Assembly: GCF_021596945.1 (NCBI RefSeq)
Contig: NZ_CP063779.1
Location: 747,501-811,500, forward strand
From: Mongoliitalea daihaiensis
Lineage (GTDB): Bacteria > Bacteroidota > Bacteroidia > Cytophagales > Cyclobacteriaceae
Direction: 5' to 3'
DNA: 64,000 nucleotides
Part shown: positions 8,923 through 17,178 of the stretch, piece after piece
Layout of the letters: each line of letters starts with the position of its first letter
Position numbering within the stretch: position 1 is the stretch's first letter
Notes under the pieces: model-generated
What the model saw: the letters and a program-made list of their open reading frames with translations, nothing else
The model's database searches: none
What the model was told of the DNA's origin: nothing
Translations under genes and position numbers: made by a program

Positions 8923-9738
8923 ATGACCCGCCAAGAGATTTTCCAGCAAATCCAACAAAAAGCGTCCTTCTTATGTGTTGGCCTAGATACCGATATTCAT
9001 AAAATCCCTCAACACCTCCTCAAAGAAGCAGATCCTATTTTTGAATTCAACAAGCAGATCATTGATGCAACGGCGGATGTAACGGTGGCTTACAAACCTA
9101 ATATCGCTTTTTATGAGTCTTTAGGAGCTAAAGGTTGGGAGTCCCTACAAAAAACGCTGGAATATATCCCAAAAAATATATTTACTGTGGCAGATGCTAA
9201 GCGGGGAGACATAGGAAATACCTCTGCTCTTTATGCCCGCGCATTCTTTGATACCATGGATTTTGACTCGATCACCGTTGCTCCTTACATGGGCGTGGAT
9301 AGCGTGAGTCCATTTTTGGAATTTAAAGGTAAATGGGTCATCCTCCTGGCCTTGACTTCCAACCAAGGGAGTCAAGACTTTCAGATCATGACAGCTTCCG
9401 ATGGCAGGCCTTACTTCCACCATGTGTTGGAAAAAAGCCAAACTTGGGGCACTCCTGACAACCTGATGTATGTGGTAGGTGCTACCCGGGGAGAGAAAAT
9501 TGCGGAGGTTAGAAGTCTGGTTCCCGAACACTTCTTTTTGGTGCCAGGCGTAGGTGCGCAAGGGGGAAGTTTGGAGGAAGTAGCCAAGTATGGCATGAAT
9601 GCCCAATGCGGATTATTGGTCAATAGCTCTCGGGGAATCATCTATGCGGATAGCTCTGAAACCTTTGCAAAAACAGCCCAAGTCGAAGCCCAAAAGTTGC
9701 AGGAAGAGATGAAAAAACTGCTGGATCAATACCTCTAA
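8923..9738 (+). CDS. pyrF: Orotidine 5'-phosphate decarboxylase
   Basis: PyrF decarboxylates OMP to UMP, the last step of de novo UMP synthesis. The 271-residue protein is of the longer group 2 type. [14 protein letters not shown] (about 17-30) holds the first substrate-binding Asp, [13 protein letters not shown] (about 54-66) the Lys, and [15 protein letters not shown] (about 88-101) the catalytic KxxD pair. [13 protein letters not shown] near 228 binds phosphate. It lies alone after the repeat patch, so its promoter must be in or near the repeats. pyrD is upstream of the patch. Confidence 0.95.
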   Translation: MTRQEIFQQIQQKASFLCVGLDTDIHKIPQHLLKEADPIFEFNKQIIDATADVTVAYKPNIAFYESLGAKGWESLQKTLEYIPKNIFTVADAKRGDIGNTSALYARAFFDTMDFDSITVAPYMGVDSVSPFLEFKGKWVILLALTSNQGSQDFQIMTASDGRPYFHHVLEKSQTWGTPDNLMYVVGATRGEKIAEVRSLVPEHFFLVPGVGAQGGSLEEVAKYGMNAQCGLLVNSSRGIIYADSSETFAKTAQVEAQKLQEEMKKLLDQYL

Positions 9739-9762
9739 TGAAATTAAGTACTTAAGTTGGGT

Positions 9763-9795
9763 CTTTGGAGGGGTGTGAACTTCCAAAGGCTTCTT
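9763..9795 (+). terminator. Weak terminator candidate after pyrF
   Basis: CTTTGGA (9763-9769) pairs with TCCAAAG (9782-9788) across a 12-base loop, and a T-rich stretch follows. The stem is only 7 bp. Confidence 0.35.
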
Positions 9796-9928
9796 TATTT
9801 TTGGAGGCTTGGTTATTTTTAGGTATCAACAACGGATGTTCGGATGTCAGAGGAAACTTTTTCAAAGTCTGGAATTTTGGAAAAGTTGGATCTCGGCTGA
9901 ATCTGAGCACGGGATAACCCCTACAGCC

Positions 9929-11269
9929 ATGGCCAACTTCAACGAGGATTTTTTACAAACCATCTGGAAGTATCAGTACTTCGATAAAAACAGTTTAGAA
10001 ACTGTCACAGGAGAGCGTATAGAAATCAAAAAAATCGGTTTTCATAATTTTCATGAAGGCCCTGATTTCCTGGAAGCCCATATCAAAATAGGTAAGCTGG
10101 AATACCATGGGCACGTGGAAATTCACAAGTATGCCTCCGAATGGAATCAGCATGAGCACCAAGAGGACCCCCGCTACAATTCGGTCATCTTGCACGTAGT
10201 CTGGGATCATGACAAAGACATTCTGCGCCAAGACCAAACAATTATTCCTACGTTGGAGCTGAAAGGGAGGGTATTTTTGGATGTGTTGAGAAACTATGAG
10301 CGATTGATCACCAAATCTTCCGAATTACTATGTGCAGATGAGCTCCAAGAGATTCCTGATATCCTCAAATTTTCCATGATTGAAAAATCTCTCGTCGAGC
10401 GATTGGAAAAAAAGTCTTTATTACTTCTCGAAATCTTGGGACAGACCAACAATGACTGGGAAGAAACCGCCTATCGTTGGCTATTTCAATGCTTCGGTTT
10501 TAAAACTAATGCAGTCCCAATGGCTAAAGTAGGCAGTAGTGTATCTTACAAAGTATTGCAACGCTTAAGCTTTCAGCAACGCAGTTTGGAGGCTATTCTT
10601 TTCGGTCAGGCAGGGTTTTTAGAAGGTGAGACTTCAGATGAATACGCGATGGATTTACAACAAGAGTACCATTTTCAACAACAAAAATTCGGACTAAAGT
10701 TCGCTTGCCATGCTCAAGAATGGAAAATGATGGGTGTACGTCCTAGCAATTTCCCCAGCATCCGCCTCGCTCAATTGGTGCAAGTATTGCGTCAAAACCC
10801 TAATCTATTTTCAGCAGTGCTACACGACTTGGATAACTTTCATAATTTTAAAAAGATTTTTGCCATCACCCTTCCCTCCTACTGGCAAGAACATTATCGC
10901 TTTGGTAAAAAAGCAGAAAAAACCACCTCCAAAGGACTCAGCAAAGACAGTCTCTACCATTTGGCAATCAATTTTGTTGTTCCTCTTTGGTATACCTATG
11001 GCAAGTACTTGCAAGAACCTGAATGGAAAGAAAAATGCATAGATTTTTTACAAACCATACCCGCAGAAAACAATTACATTCTTCGGAAATTCAAAGCTGT
11101 CAACTGGCCTGTACAGCATGCATTTGATTCACAGGGGATGTTGGGACTTTTCCACAATTACTGTTCACAAAAAAAATGCCTCGACTGCAAGATTGGACAG
11201 AACATCATCAAGCCCCAAAAAATGGGCAGGCCAGAAAAAAAAGGAAATTTGGTTAAGAGATGGGATTGA
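9929..11269 (+). CDS. DUF2851 family protein
   Basis: A 446-residue protein conserved in Bacteroidota, with no established function that I know. It starts MANFNEDFLQTIWKYQYFD, the usual family beginning; an in-frame upstream start near 9809 would add about 40 residues of unlikely sequence, so I chose ATG at 9929. Visible features are FHNFHEGPDFLEAHIKIG and YHGHVEIHKYASEW near 30-65, VILHVVWDHD near 85, and a Cys cluster near the end (NYCSQKKCLDCKIG) that could bind metal. No membrane segment or signal peptide is seen. The acyltransferase gene follows after 29 bp. Confidence 0.85.
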   Translation: MANFNEDFLQTIWKYQYFDKNSLETVTGERIEIKKIGFHNFHEGPDFLEAHIKIGKLEYHGHVEIHKYASEWNQHEHQEDPRYNSVILHVVWDHDKDILRQDQTIIPTLELKGRVFLDVLRNYERLITKSSELLCADELQEIPDILKFSMIEKSLVERLEKKSLLLLEILGQTNNDWEETAYRWLFQCFGFKTNAVPMAKVGSSVSYKVLQRLSFQQRSLEAILFGQAGFLEGETSDEYAMDLQQEYHFQQQKFGLKFACHAQEWKMMGVRPSNFPSIRLAQLVQVLRQNPNLFSAVLHDLDNFHNFKKIFAITLPSYWQEHYRFGKKAEKTTSKGLSKDSLYHLAINFVVPLWYTYGKYLQEPEWKEKCIDFLQTIPAENNYILRKFKAVNWPVQHAFDSQGMLGLFHNYCSQKKCLDCKIGQNIIKPQKMGRPEKKGNLVKRWD

Positions 11270-11298
11270 CCTAATTTTGCGAGTTGATTCACGCAAAC

Positions 11299-11937
11299 AT
11301 GGAAAAACCAGTAATAATTTTCGGAGCCAAAGGAATTGCTCATCCCGCATTGGAGATCTTCAATAGCAACAAGGTCATTGTCTATGGCTTTTTGGAGGAA
11401 GAAGCAAGCCTGCATGGTACCGAAATCAACGTGGTCCCAGTATTAGGCCATCCAGAAGATGATGGGTTCCTTAAACTGATCGGTAAAAAATGCGAGGCAT
11501 TTGTAGCCGTAGATGACAATAAATACCGACAGTTTTTAGTGAAATTGCTCAATGATCGCCGCAAGGTACAACCTGTCAATGCCATTCACGAGCGTGCATA
11601 CATTTCTACGGACGCAACAGTTGGACATGGAAATTTTGTGAACGCCCAAGTTACCGTTGGTGCTGGAAGTGCTGTTGGAAGTCATTGCATTTTCCATACC
11701 GGTGCCATCATTGACCATACCTGCCAAGTAGAGGATTTTGTACAAGTAGGTGCAGGTTCCATTGTCAATGCAGGCGTCACCTTAAAAGAAGGCGCCTTTG
11801 TCGGAAGTGGCGTGACCATTGTAGCAGGATTGACTATTGGAAAAAATGCACGAATCGGTGCAGGTTCGGTAGTTATCTCCGACGTAAAAGACAACGAAAC
11901 CGTATTTGGAAATCCAGCGGTACCCATCAAGAAGTAA
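11299..11937 (+). CDS. NeuD-like sugar O-acyltransferase, left-handed beta helix
   Basis: A 212-residue protein with an N-terminal Rossmann-like start (IIFGAKGIAHPALEIF) and a C-terminal hexapeptide-repeat beta helix from about residue 95 (DATVGHGNFVNAQVTVGAGS, ...GAGSIVNAGVTLKEGAFV). This arrangement matches the sialic acid O-acetyltransferase NeuD family, which transfers acetyl groups from acetyl-CoA to sugars or sugar nucleotides. The substrate cannot be told here because no glycan genes are nearby. ATG at 11299 is preferred over a TTG at 11284. It forms a same-strand series with DUF2851 and trhO. Confidence 0.82.
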   Translation: MEKPVIIFGAKGIAHPALEIFNSNKVIVYGFLEEEASLHGTEINVVPVLGHPEDDGFLKLIGKKCEAFVAVDDNKYRQFLVKLLNDRRKVQPVNAIHERAYISTDATVGHGNFVNAQVTVGAGSAVGSHCIFHTGAIIDHTCQVEDFVQVGAGSIVNAGVTLKEGAFVGSGVTIVAGLTIGKNARIGAGSVVISDVKDNETVFGNPAVPIKK

Positions 11938-11987
11938 TTCTTAATCAATTTATACACCTAACACCCTGCCGAAACAGGGCTGACGTT

Positions 11988-12971
11988 ATGGAAAACAACA
12001 ACTACAGTATCTTACTTTATTACTGCTATGCAGCAATTGAAGATTGTGAAGCATACAGAGAAGAACACCATCTGTTCTGCATTGAAAACAATATCCGTGG
12101 GCGAATCATCATTTCCCCGGAAGGATTGAACGGGACAGTTTCCGGTCTGAAAGAAGACTGCGAAAAGTACATGGCCTACATTCACGCGGATCCTCGATTT
12201 GCCAAGACAGAGTTCAAAATCGAATCATACGATAAGCATGCCTTTACCAAAATCCATGTGCGTGTAAAACCCGAGATTGTGCACAGTTCCCTTCGCCACA
12301 TTGACCCCAATGTAAAAACAGGGAAGCACTTAGAGCCTTTGGAATTCAAAGCCATGAAGGACCAAGAGGATGTAGTAATTCTGGATGTGCGCTCCAATTA
12401 TGAGCATGAACTAGGGCATTTTAAAAATGCGATGCGCTTAGATATTGACAACTTCCGTGATTTTCCTGAGAAGGTTAAGGAACTGGAGCACCTGAAAGGC
12501 AAGAAAGTATTGACTTATTGCACAGGAGGTATCAAATGTGAAAAGGCGTCCGCATTTTTGCTGGAGCAAGGATTTGAGGATGTGTATCAATTGCATGGAG
12601 GTATCATCAAATACGGCATGGAAGCGGGCGGTGAGGACTTCGAAGGCAAGTGTTATGTCTTCGACAACAGAATTGCTGTCGATGTCAATGCAATAAATCC
12701 AACCGTGATTTCTACTTGCCATGTCTGTGGGACCAACTGTGACCGCATGGTCAACTGTGCCAACCCAAGTTGCAATGCCCACTTACCTATCTGTGAGAAA
12801 TGTGGGTGGGAACTGGAGGGCGCTTGCAGTACCACTTGTCAGGAACATCCAGAAAAACGTCCCTACGACGGAACAGGATACTACCAGAAAAATACGAATG
12901 GGTATAATCCCTACAAAGGCTTATTCAGAAAGCCGAATAAAGAAAACGTCAAAAATTTGATTCATGAGTAA
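11988..12971 (+). CDS. trhO: tRNA uridine(34) hydroxylase, rhodanese-related
   Basis: TrhO (YceA/UPF0176) makes 5-hydroxyuridine at tRNA position 34 in an oxygen-dependent reaction. The 327 residues show the N-terminal acylphosphatase-like domain (RGRIIISPEGLNGTVSG near 37), a rhodanese domain (about 115-215) with the active-site loop LTYCTGGIKCEKASAF near 178, and a Cys-rich C-terminal region (CHVCGTNCDRMVNC, CEKCGW) likely to bind zinc. The next gene overlaps it by 8 bp, which indicates translational coupling. Confidence 0.92.
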   Translation: MENNNYSILLYYCYAAIEDCEAYREEHHLFCIENNIRGRIIISPEGLNGTVSGLKEDCEKYMAYIHADPRFAKTEFKIESYDKHAFTKIHVRVKPEIVHSSLRHIDPNVKTGKHLEPLEFKAMKDQEDVVILDVRSNYEHELGHFKNAMRLDIDNFRDFPEKVKELEHLKGKKVLTYCTGGIKCEKASAFLLEQGFEDVYQLHGGIIKYGMEAGGEDFEGKCYVFDNRIAVDVNAINPTVISTCHVCGTNCDRMVNCANPSCNAHLPICEKCGWELEGACSTTCQEHPEKRPYDGTGYYQKNTNGYNPYKGLFRKPNKENVKNLIHE

Positions 12972-13830
12972 ACGAATTCCAGAGTCTGAATTGATCATTA
13001 ATCCCGATGGGAGTATTTATCATCTCAACTTGAAGCCAGAGCATCTGGCTTCAACTATTATAGCCGTAGGCGATCCTGAGCGCGTAGCTAAAATTTCCAA
13101 GTATTTCGATTCCATAGAGTTTGAAATCACTAAGCGGGAATTTGTCACACACACCGGATACTATCAAGGAAAACGCATCACCGTCATTAGCACTGGGATG
13201 GGTACAGATAATATCGAGATTTTCATGACTGAGTTGGATGCCTTGGTCAATATAGACTTGGAAACCCGCTTACCAAAAGAAAAACATACCTCATTGGACA
13301 TCATCCGAATTGGAACTTCAGGAAGTATGCGTCAGGAAATACCCGCTGGCTCGATGTTGGCATCTGCCTACGGTGTAGGTTTGGATACCCTGATGACATT
13401 TTACACAACGTCTTATACTTCTTTGGAGAAGCAAGTGGGGAAGGCTATACAGGAATCCTTGCAAATCGGATTTACGCCCTACTGCATCCAAGGTTCCGAC
13501 AAACTTTTGAAGCTTCTAGGTGAAGGTCTGATTATTGGAAATACTGCCACCTGTCCTGGATTCTTTGGTCCACAAGGTAGAGAAGTTCGTTTGAAACCAG
13601 CTATTCCTGACATAATTGAAAAGCTAAGTACCATCAATGTGGACGGCTTTCAAATGACAAACTTTGAAATGGAAACAGCGGGCTATTACGCTATGGGGCG
13701 CTTATTGGGTCATGAAGTGTTGAGTCTAAATGCAATTGTGGCCAATCGGGTAACGCAGGAATTTGCATCCAACTCCTATGAGATAGTAGATGAGTTGATA
13801 CAACATACCTTAAAAAAAATAGCGGAATAA
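12964..13830 (+). CDS. Nucleoside phosphorylase, uridine phosphorylase-like
   Basis: A 288-residue purine/uridine phosphorylase superfamily member that splits nucleosides with phosphate into base and ribose 1-phosphate. AVGDPERVAKISKYFDS near 36, STGMGTDNIEIFMTELDAL near 77, IRIGTSGSMRQEIPAGS near 115 and NFEMETAGYYAMGRLLG near 237 cover the phosphate, ribose and base sites. The FEMETA motif is typical, and uridine is the likeliest substrate. It overlaps trhO by 8 bp. Its stop codon lies inside the loop of the terminator that follows. Confidence 0.88.
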   Translation: MSKRIPESELIINPDGSIYHLNLKPEHLASTIIAVGDPERVAKISKYFDSIEFEITKREFVTHTGYYQGKRITVISTGMGTDNIEIFMTELDALVNIDLETRLPKEKHTSLDIIRIGTSGSMRQEIPAGSMLASAYGVGLDTLMTFYTTSYTSLEKQVGKAIQESLQIGFTPYCIQGSDKLLKLLGEGLIIGNTATCPGFFGPQGREVRLKPAIPDIIEKLSTINVDGFQMTNFEMETAGYYAMGRLLGHEVLSLNAIVANRVTQEFASNSYEIVDELIQHTLKKIAE

Positions 13831-13846
13831 AATTCCGCTATTTTTT
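13814..13846. terminator. Strong bidirectional terminator
   Basis: AAAAAATAGCGGAA (13814-13827) pairs perfectly with TTCCGCTATTTTTT (13833-13846). The 5-base loop contains the TAA of the nucleoside phosphorylase gene. The A and T tracts on opposite sides make it usable from both strands, and the next gene converges on it. Confidence 0.9.
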
Positions 13847-13859
13847 AGTTTAGTCACCC

Positions 13860-14162
13860 TTATGCTAAGTTGTTAGTCGAAAAAAAACGCTCTTTTGGAG
13901 CCGAATGGAAATTTTCCCATTCTTTATAGTCCAATGTTTTAATCAGATGATTTAAAATTTCAGCGCATTCCTGTTTGCATAGATATACCCCAAAAGAAGT
14001 ATCATCCTGATTTAATCTAAATACCCTTTTGCTTTCAAAAATACGGACTAGAGAATCCCATTTAGAAACCATCAAAAGCTCGTCCTTGTCAGAAACCAAC
14101 TGAATGATTTTGAATGTACCATATGTTGTAGTGATCTGCATAGCCGTAAATTTTAAGTACAA
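13860..14162 (-). CDS. Hypothetical protein, 100 aa
   Basis: I do not recognise this family. Up to 100 residues, with a second possible start at 14141 (MQITTTYGTF). The sequence is mixed alpha/beta with no signal peptide or membrane helix; it has two Cys (YLCKQECAEI) near 67-72 and a basic C-terminal end. It lies between a convergent strong terminator and the response regulator gene, on the same strand as the latter but downstream of it, so it could be the last gene of the two-component operon (78-bp gap). Confidence 0.6.
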   Translation of the reverse strand: MYLKFTAMQITTTYGTFKIIQLVSDKDELLMVSKWDSLVRIFESKRVFRLNQDDTSFGVYLCKQECAEILNHLIKTLDYKEWENFHSAPKERFFSTNNLA

Positions 14163-14240
14163 TCAAAATTACGGAAGACAAGGACTTTAGACAATACGTA
14201 CTAGCACGTATTTTGAAGCAAAAAAATCATTATTTGAGTT

Positions 14241-14864
14241 TTAAAATATTAGTCCTTTATTTTTTTGAGCCCAAAGTAACAACGCGTTGGTTTTTTTATC
14301 TAGCTGTAGTTTTTGAATAATATTGCTACGATGCTTTTCCACAGTACGATCAGATATAAACAATCTTTTAGCTATTTGACGAGTGTCTAATCCCTCTGCT
14401 ATTAAGCGAAGAATCTTTTTTTCAGATGGAGTGATTTTAGCATCCGTTAGTAGGCTAAACTCTTCGGTGATTTTTGGATACAAGTTTTCAGAAAAAAACT
14501 GCTGACCAGCAATGACCTGATCAAGACAACGTTTCATTTCCTCAATTGCAAATTCTTTCAATAGATAACCAGACAGGTTCAAGTTATCTGCTTCTTGGGC
14601 TAAATAAATCTCTTTATGAAAAGTGAGGATAATAATTTTAGTACCTAAACCAACGGTTTTTACTTCCTTTGCCACTTCTAAACCAGTCATCAAAGGCATT
14701 TCTAAATCAACAATCGCGAGATCTGGTTCATGCGCTTTTATCAGTTCAAAAGCATCATGGCCATTGAAAGCCTCCCCCAACACCTGCAAACCGTATTCCT
14801 CTACAAATGAGCGTACGCCTTTCAAAAACAAAGGATGATCGTCCGCTATAATAACAGTACTCAT
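14241..14864 (-). CDS. Response regulator, NarL/LuxR type
   Basis: A 207-residue two-domain regulator. The receiver domain (1-120) has the acidic pocket IIADDHPLFL, the phosphorylated Asp in LAIVDLEMPLMTGL near 53, the switch Thr in IIILTFHKE and the conserved Lys in YLLKEFA. The C-terminal LuxR helix-turn-helix (about 140-205) reads ITPSEKKILRLIAEGLDTRQ and continues with VEKHRSNIIQKLQL. Its ATG overlaps the kinase stop by 4 bp (ATGA), so the pair is translationally coupled and surely functions together. Targets are unknown; the divergent receptor gene at 17179 is the nearest candidate. Confidence 0.93.
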   Translation of the reverse strand: MSTVIIADDHPLFLKGVRSFVEEYGLQVLGEAFNGHDAFELIKAHEPDLAIVDLEMPLMTGLEVAKEVKTVGLGTKIIILTFHKEIYLAQEADNLNLSGYLLKEFAIEEMKRCLDQVIAGQQFFSENLYPKITEEFSLLTDAKITPSEKKILRLIAEGLDTRQIAKRLFISDRTVEKHRSNIIQKLQLDKKTNALLLWAQKNKGLIF

Positions 14865-16903
14865 GAAATAGGAAATTGGAAGATGAATTTAGTTCCTTTA
14901 TTTTTTTCTGACTCTACTTTTATTGAACCAGATAGCGCAGCACTTCTTTCTTTTAAAGTTTTTAACCCTAAACTTTTGAAATCATTAAATTTTTCAGAAA
15001 AATCAAAGCCCACGCCATTATCTTCAATAGTCATCAAGATGTAATTTGTCCGTTTTTTCAATGTAAATCGAACGCCTTCTGCTTGAGAATGTTTTAAAAT
15101 GTTATTAAAAACCTCCTGGACTATTCTATATACATGTAAGCTTGCTTCTCGCTTAAAGTATGCATCAACATCTTCTATACTTTTATCAATAAAAACATCA
15201 TGACTTTCATCAATTTGATCAATTAAGTAAGCAATTGCTCTAGTCAACCCTAATTCTTCCAATTGAAAAGGATGTAAAGATCTCGAAATCCCTCGCAACT
15301 CCTCTATGGCTGAACCCAATAATGAAGATGTAGAATCATCTGAAGTAAGAGCTACTTTATTTTTGATCAATAACAAACTTTGTCCAAGACCATCATGTAA
15401 ATCTTTAGAAATCCGTTTTCTTTCTTCTTCCTGATAAATTAATAAATCTTGAGCGAACTGAGCCTGCAACTGTTGAGTCTTTTTTAAGCTTGATAGCCTA
15501 TTAATGAGGTACAATAAAAATAATCCAACAATGATTACGGATGCAGTGATGACCAATATTCTGATCTTACTTGCATTTTCCCTAGTGATTGTATCGATTT
15601 CGATGGTTTTACTTAACAGCTCGCGCTCCTTCCGCTCTGTTTCAAACAAAGTTTGATAATAAGCAAAAGAATTAGCTTGATTGACAGCAAAAACAGAATC
15701 CTTAAATACATGATATCTTTCAAAAGCATTTAATGCCTGTTCAGGCCTATCATTTAATTTGAGTGCCTTCGCATAAAGCTCTAGCCCCTCTAACTTGTAG
15801 TCATAATTATCTGTGCTCTTTACCAACTCTTTAAAATTCTCTGCAAGTTTTAATGCCTTATCCTTATCACGACGTTCTAAGGCTTCAATCAATCTCGCTT
15901 TGGCCATACTCAATTCGGTAAACGAGCCACTTAGATTATTTACCAATACAATTGATTCTCCTAAATTAAAATAATGAGATTGCTGTGCAAGATTCTTTTG
16001 GAATGCATAGTAGTTTGCGAATTGGAAGTAAATAAGCGCTTGAAGTGTAGGGTCCACATCTTCCTCAGGAAAGTTTGCTTCTATTTCCTTTAAAAGTTGG
16101 AATTGCATTTCAGTATTGCCTACTTTTCTGTAATCATTACTTCTGTTATACATTAAGATACACCAATCATAAAATTGCTCATCCTTATTTAATTTTTGTA
16201 ACAATTGTACCCGTATCTTTTCTGCTTCCTCAACCAAACCATACTTGCTGAACAAAATTGAAATACCATTTAAAACATAGTCTACGAATTCTTGGTCACC
16301 CAACTGTTCATAATATTTGCGAGCCAACTCATAATCTTCAAGGGAGGATAAAAACATTCCTCTGTAATCTTTTGCTTGTCCTCTGAAAAAGAGTGCGTCA
16401 GCAACGAAAATAGAATCATTTTCCCCAAACCTATTTTTGGCTACAGAATAGAACTCGATAGCATCATCAAATTGACCAAGATTATAGTAGGCAGCTGCTA
16501 GCTTCAAATATAAGTTTCCTCCTAAGCGGGTAGAAGGAACTTTTTCAGCAATTTTTTTGGATTCCAACATCAACGCCAATCCTTTTTCAAAATCATTTTC
16601 CCTATTCACAAATATTTCATACAGCTGGAGAGCCCAGTCTCCCGCATTGTGTAGAGAATCAACAGCAATAGCCATTGCAATACCTTCTTGGTAAAATTTA
16701 ATTTGTTGCTCCAAAGAAAGCTCTTGCATGCGCTGTCGGTCTTCTTTTAAGAGTTGTCTTAACAAGGAATAACGTTCAAAATTCCCTTTTTCCTCTTTCA
16801 GTTGCTCCCATAAAGCATGCGAACTATCATCCTGAGAATATACGCTTGAAAAAAGCAACAAAGACCAAAAAAAGGCTATGTACAAAACAATATTTATTTT
16901 CAT
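14861..16903 (-). CDS. TPR sensor histidine kinase
   Basis: A 680-residue membrane sensor. A signal peptide (MKINIVLYIAFFWSLLLFSS) leads to a periplasmic region of tetratricopeptide-like repeats (about 30-430), one membrane helix (VITASVIIVGLFLLYLI), then the HisKA_3 dimerisation domain with the phospho-His in RISKDLHDGLGQSLLL near 503 and an HATPase domain (FNNILKHSQAEGVRF, EDNGVGFDF). This is the common Bacteroidota NarX-like TPR kinase. ATG at 16903 is chosen because it puts the signal peptide at the start; a start at 16984 would add 27 residues. The ligand is unknown. Confidence 0.9.
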   Translation of the reverse strand: MKINIVLYIAFFWSLLLFSSVYSQDDSSHALWEQLKEEKGNFERYSLLRQLLKEDRQRMQELSLEQQIKFYQEGIAMAIAVDSLHNAGDWALQLYEIFVNRENDFEKGLALMLESKKIAEKVPSTRLGGNLYLKLAAAYYNLGQFDDAIEFYSVAKNRFGENDSIFVADALFFRGQAKDYRGMFLSSLEDYELARKYYEQLGDQEFVDYVLNGISILFSKYGLVEEAEKIRVQLLQKLNKDEQFYDWCILMYNRSNDYRKVGNTEMQFQLLKEIEANFPEEDVDPTLQALIYFQFANYYAFQKNLAQQSHYFNLGESIVLVNNLSGSFTELSMAKARLIEALERRDKDKALKLAENFKELVKSTDNYDYKLEGLELYAKALKLNDRPEQALNAFERYHVFKDSVFAVNQANSFAYYQTLFETERKERELLSKTIEIDTITRENASKIRILVITASVIIVGLFLLYLINRLSSLKKTQQLQAQFAQDLLIYQEEERKRISKDLHDGLGQSLLLIKNKVALTSDDSTSSLLGSAIEELRGISRSLHPFQLEELGLTRAIAYLIDQIDESHDVFIDKSIEDVDAYFKREASLHVYRIVQEVFNNILKHSQAEGVRFTLKKRTNYILMTIEDNGVGFDFSEKFNDFKSLGLKTLKERSAALSGSIKVESEKNKGTKFIFQFPIS

Positions 16904-17178
16904 TTCAGGCATATGTGAATGTAAATAACAAAATATTTCATCAATTATCTCCATTAAAATAGGCAAATGTTTCAGACCGCTCAAAAAAAATTAGGACAGT
17001 TTAGACCAGAATTCTACTATTGATGTATATACAGGGATTTTTAAAACATAAGGCCTTGGGAATCGTTTATAAGATTGGCACATCATTTAAATAATTGTAT
17101 TTCAGACTTATACAATTACAGTGATTTTCAATTGTCGTGAATTATTTAAATGCTGCACCAAAGACTAAACCAACAATT

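Noticed and set aside
9145-9641. Minus-strand frames of 153 and 76 aa
   Set aside because: They lie antisense to pyrF, which has all family motifs.
17041-17178. Full promoter for the receptor gene at 17179
   Set aside because: A TTGG and a TATTTC string lie at roughly the right spacing, but the -7 element deviates too far from TAnnTTTG to report.
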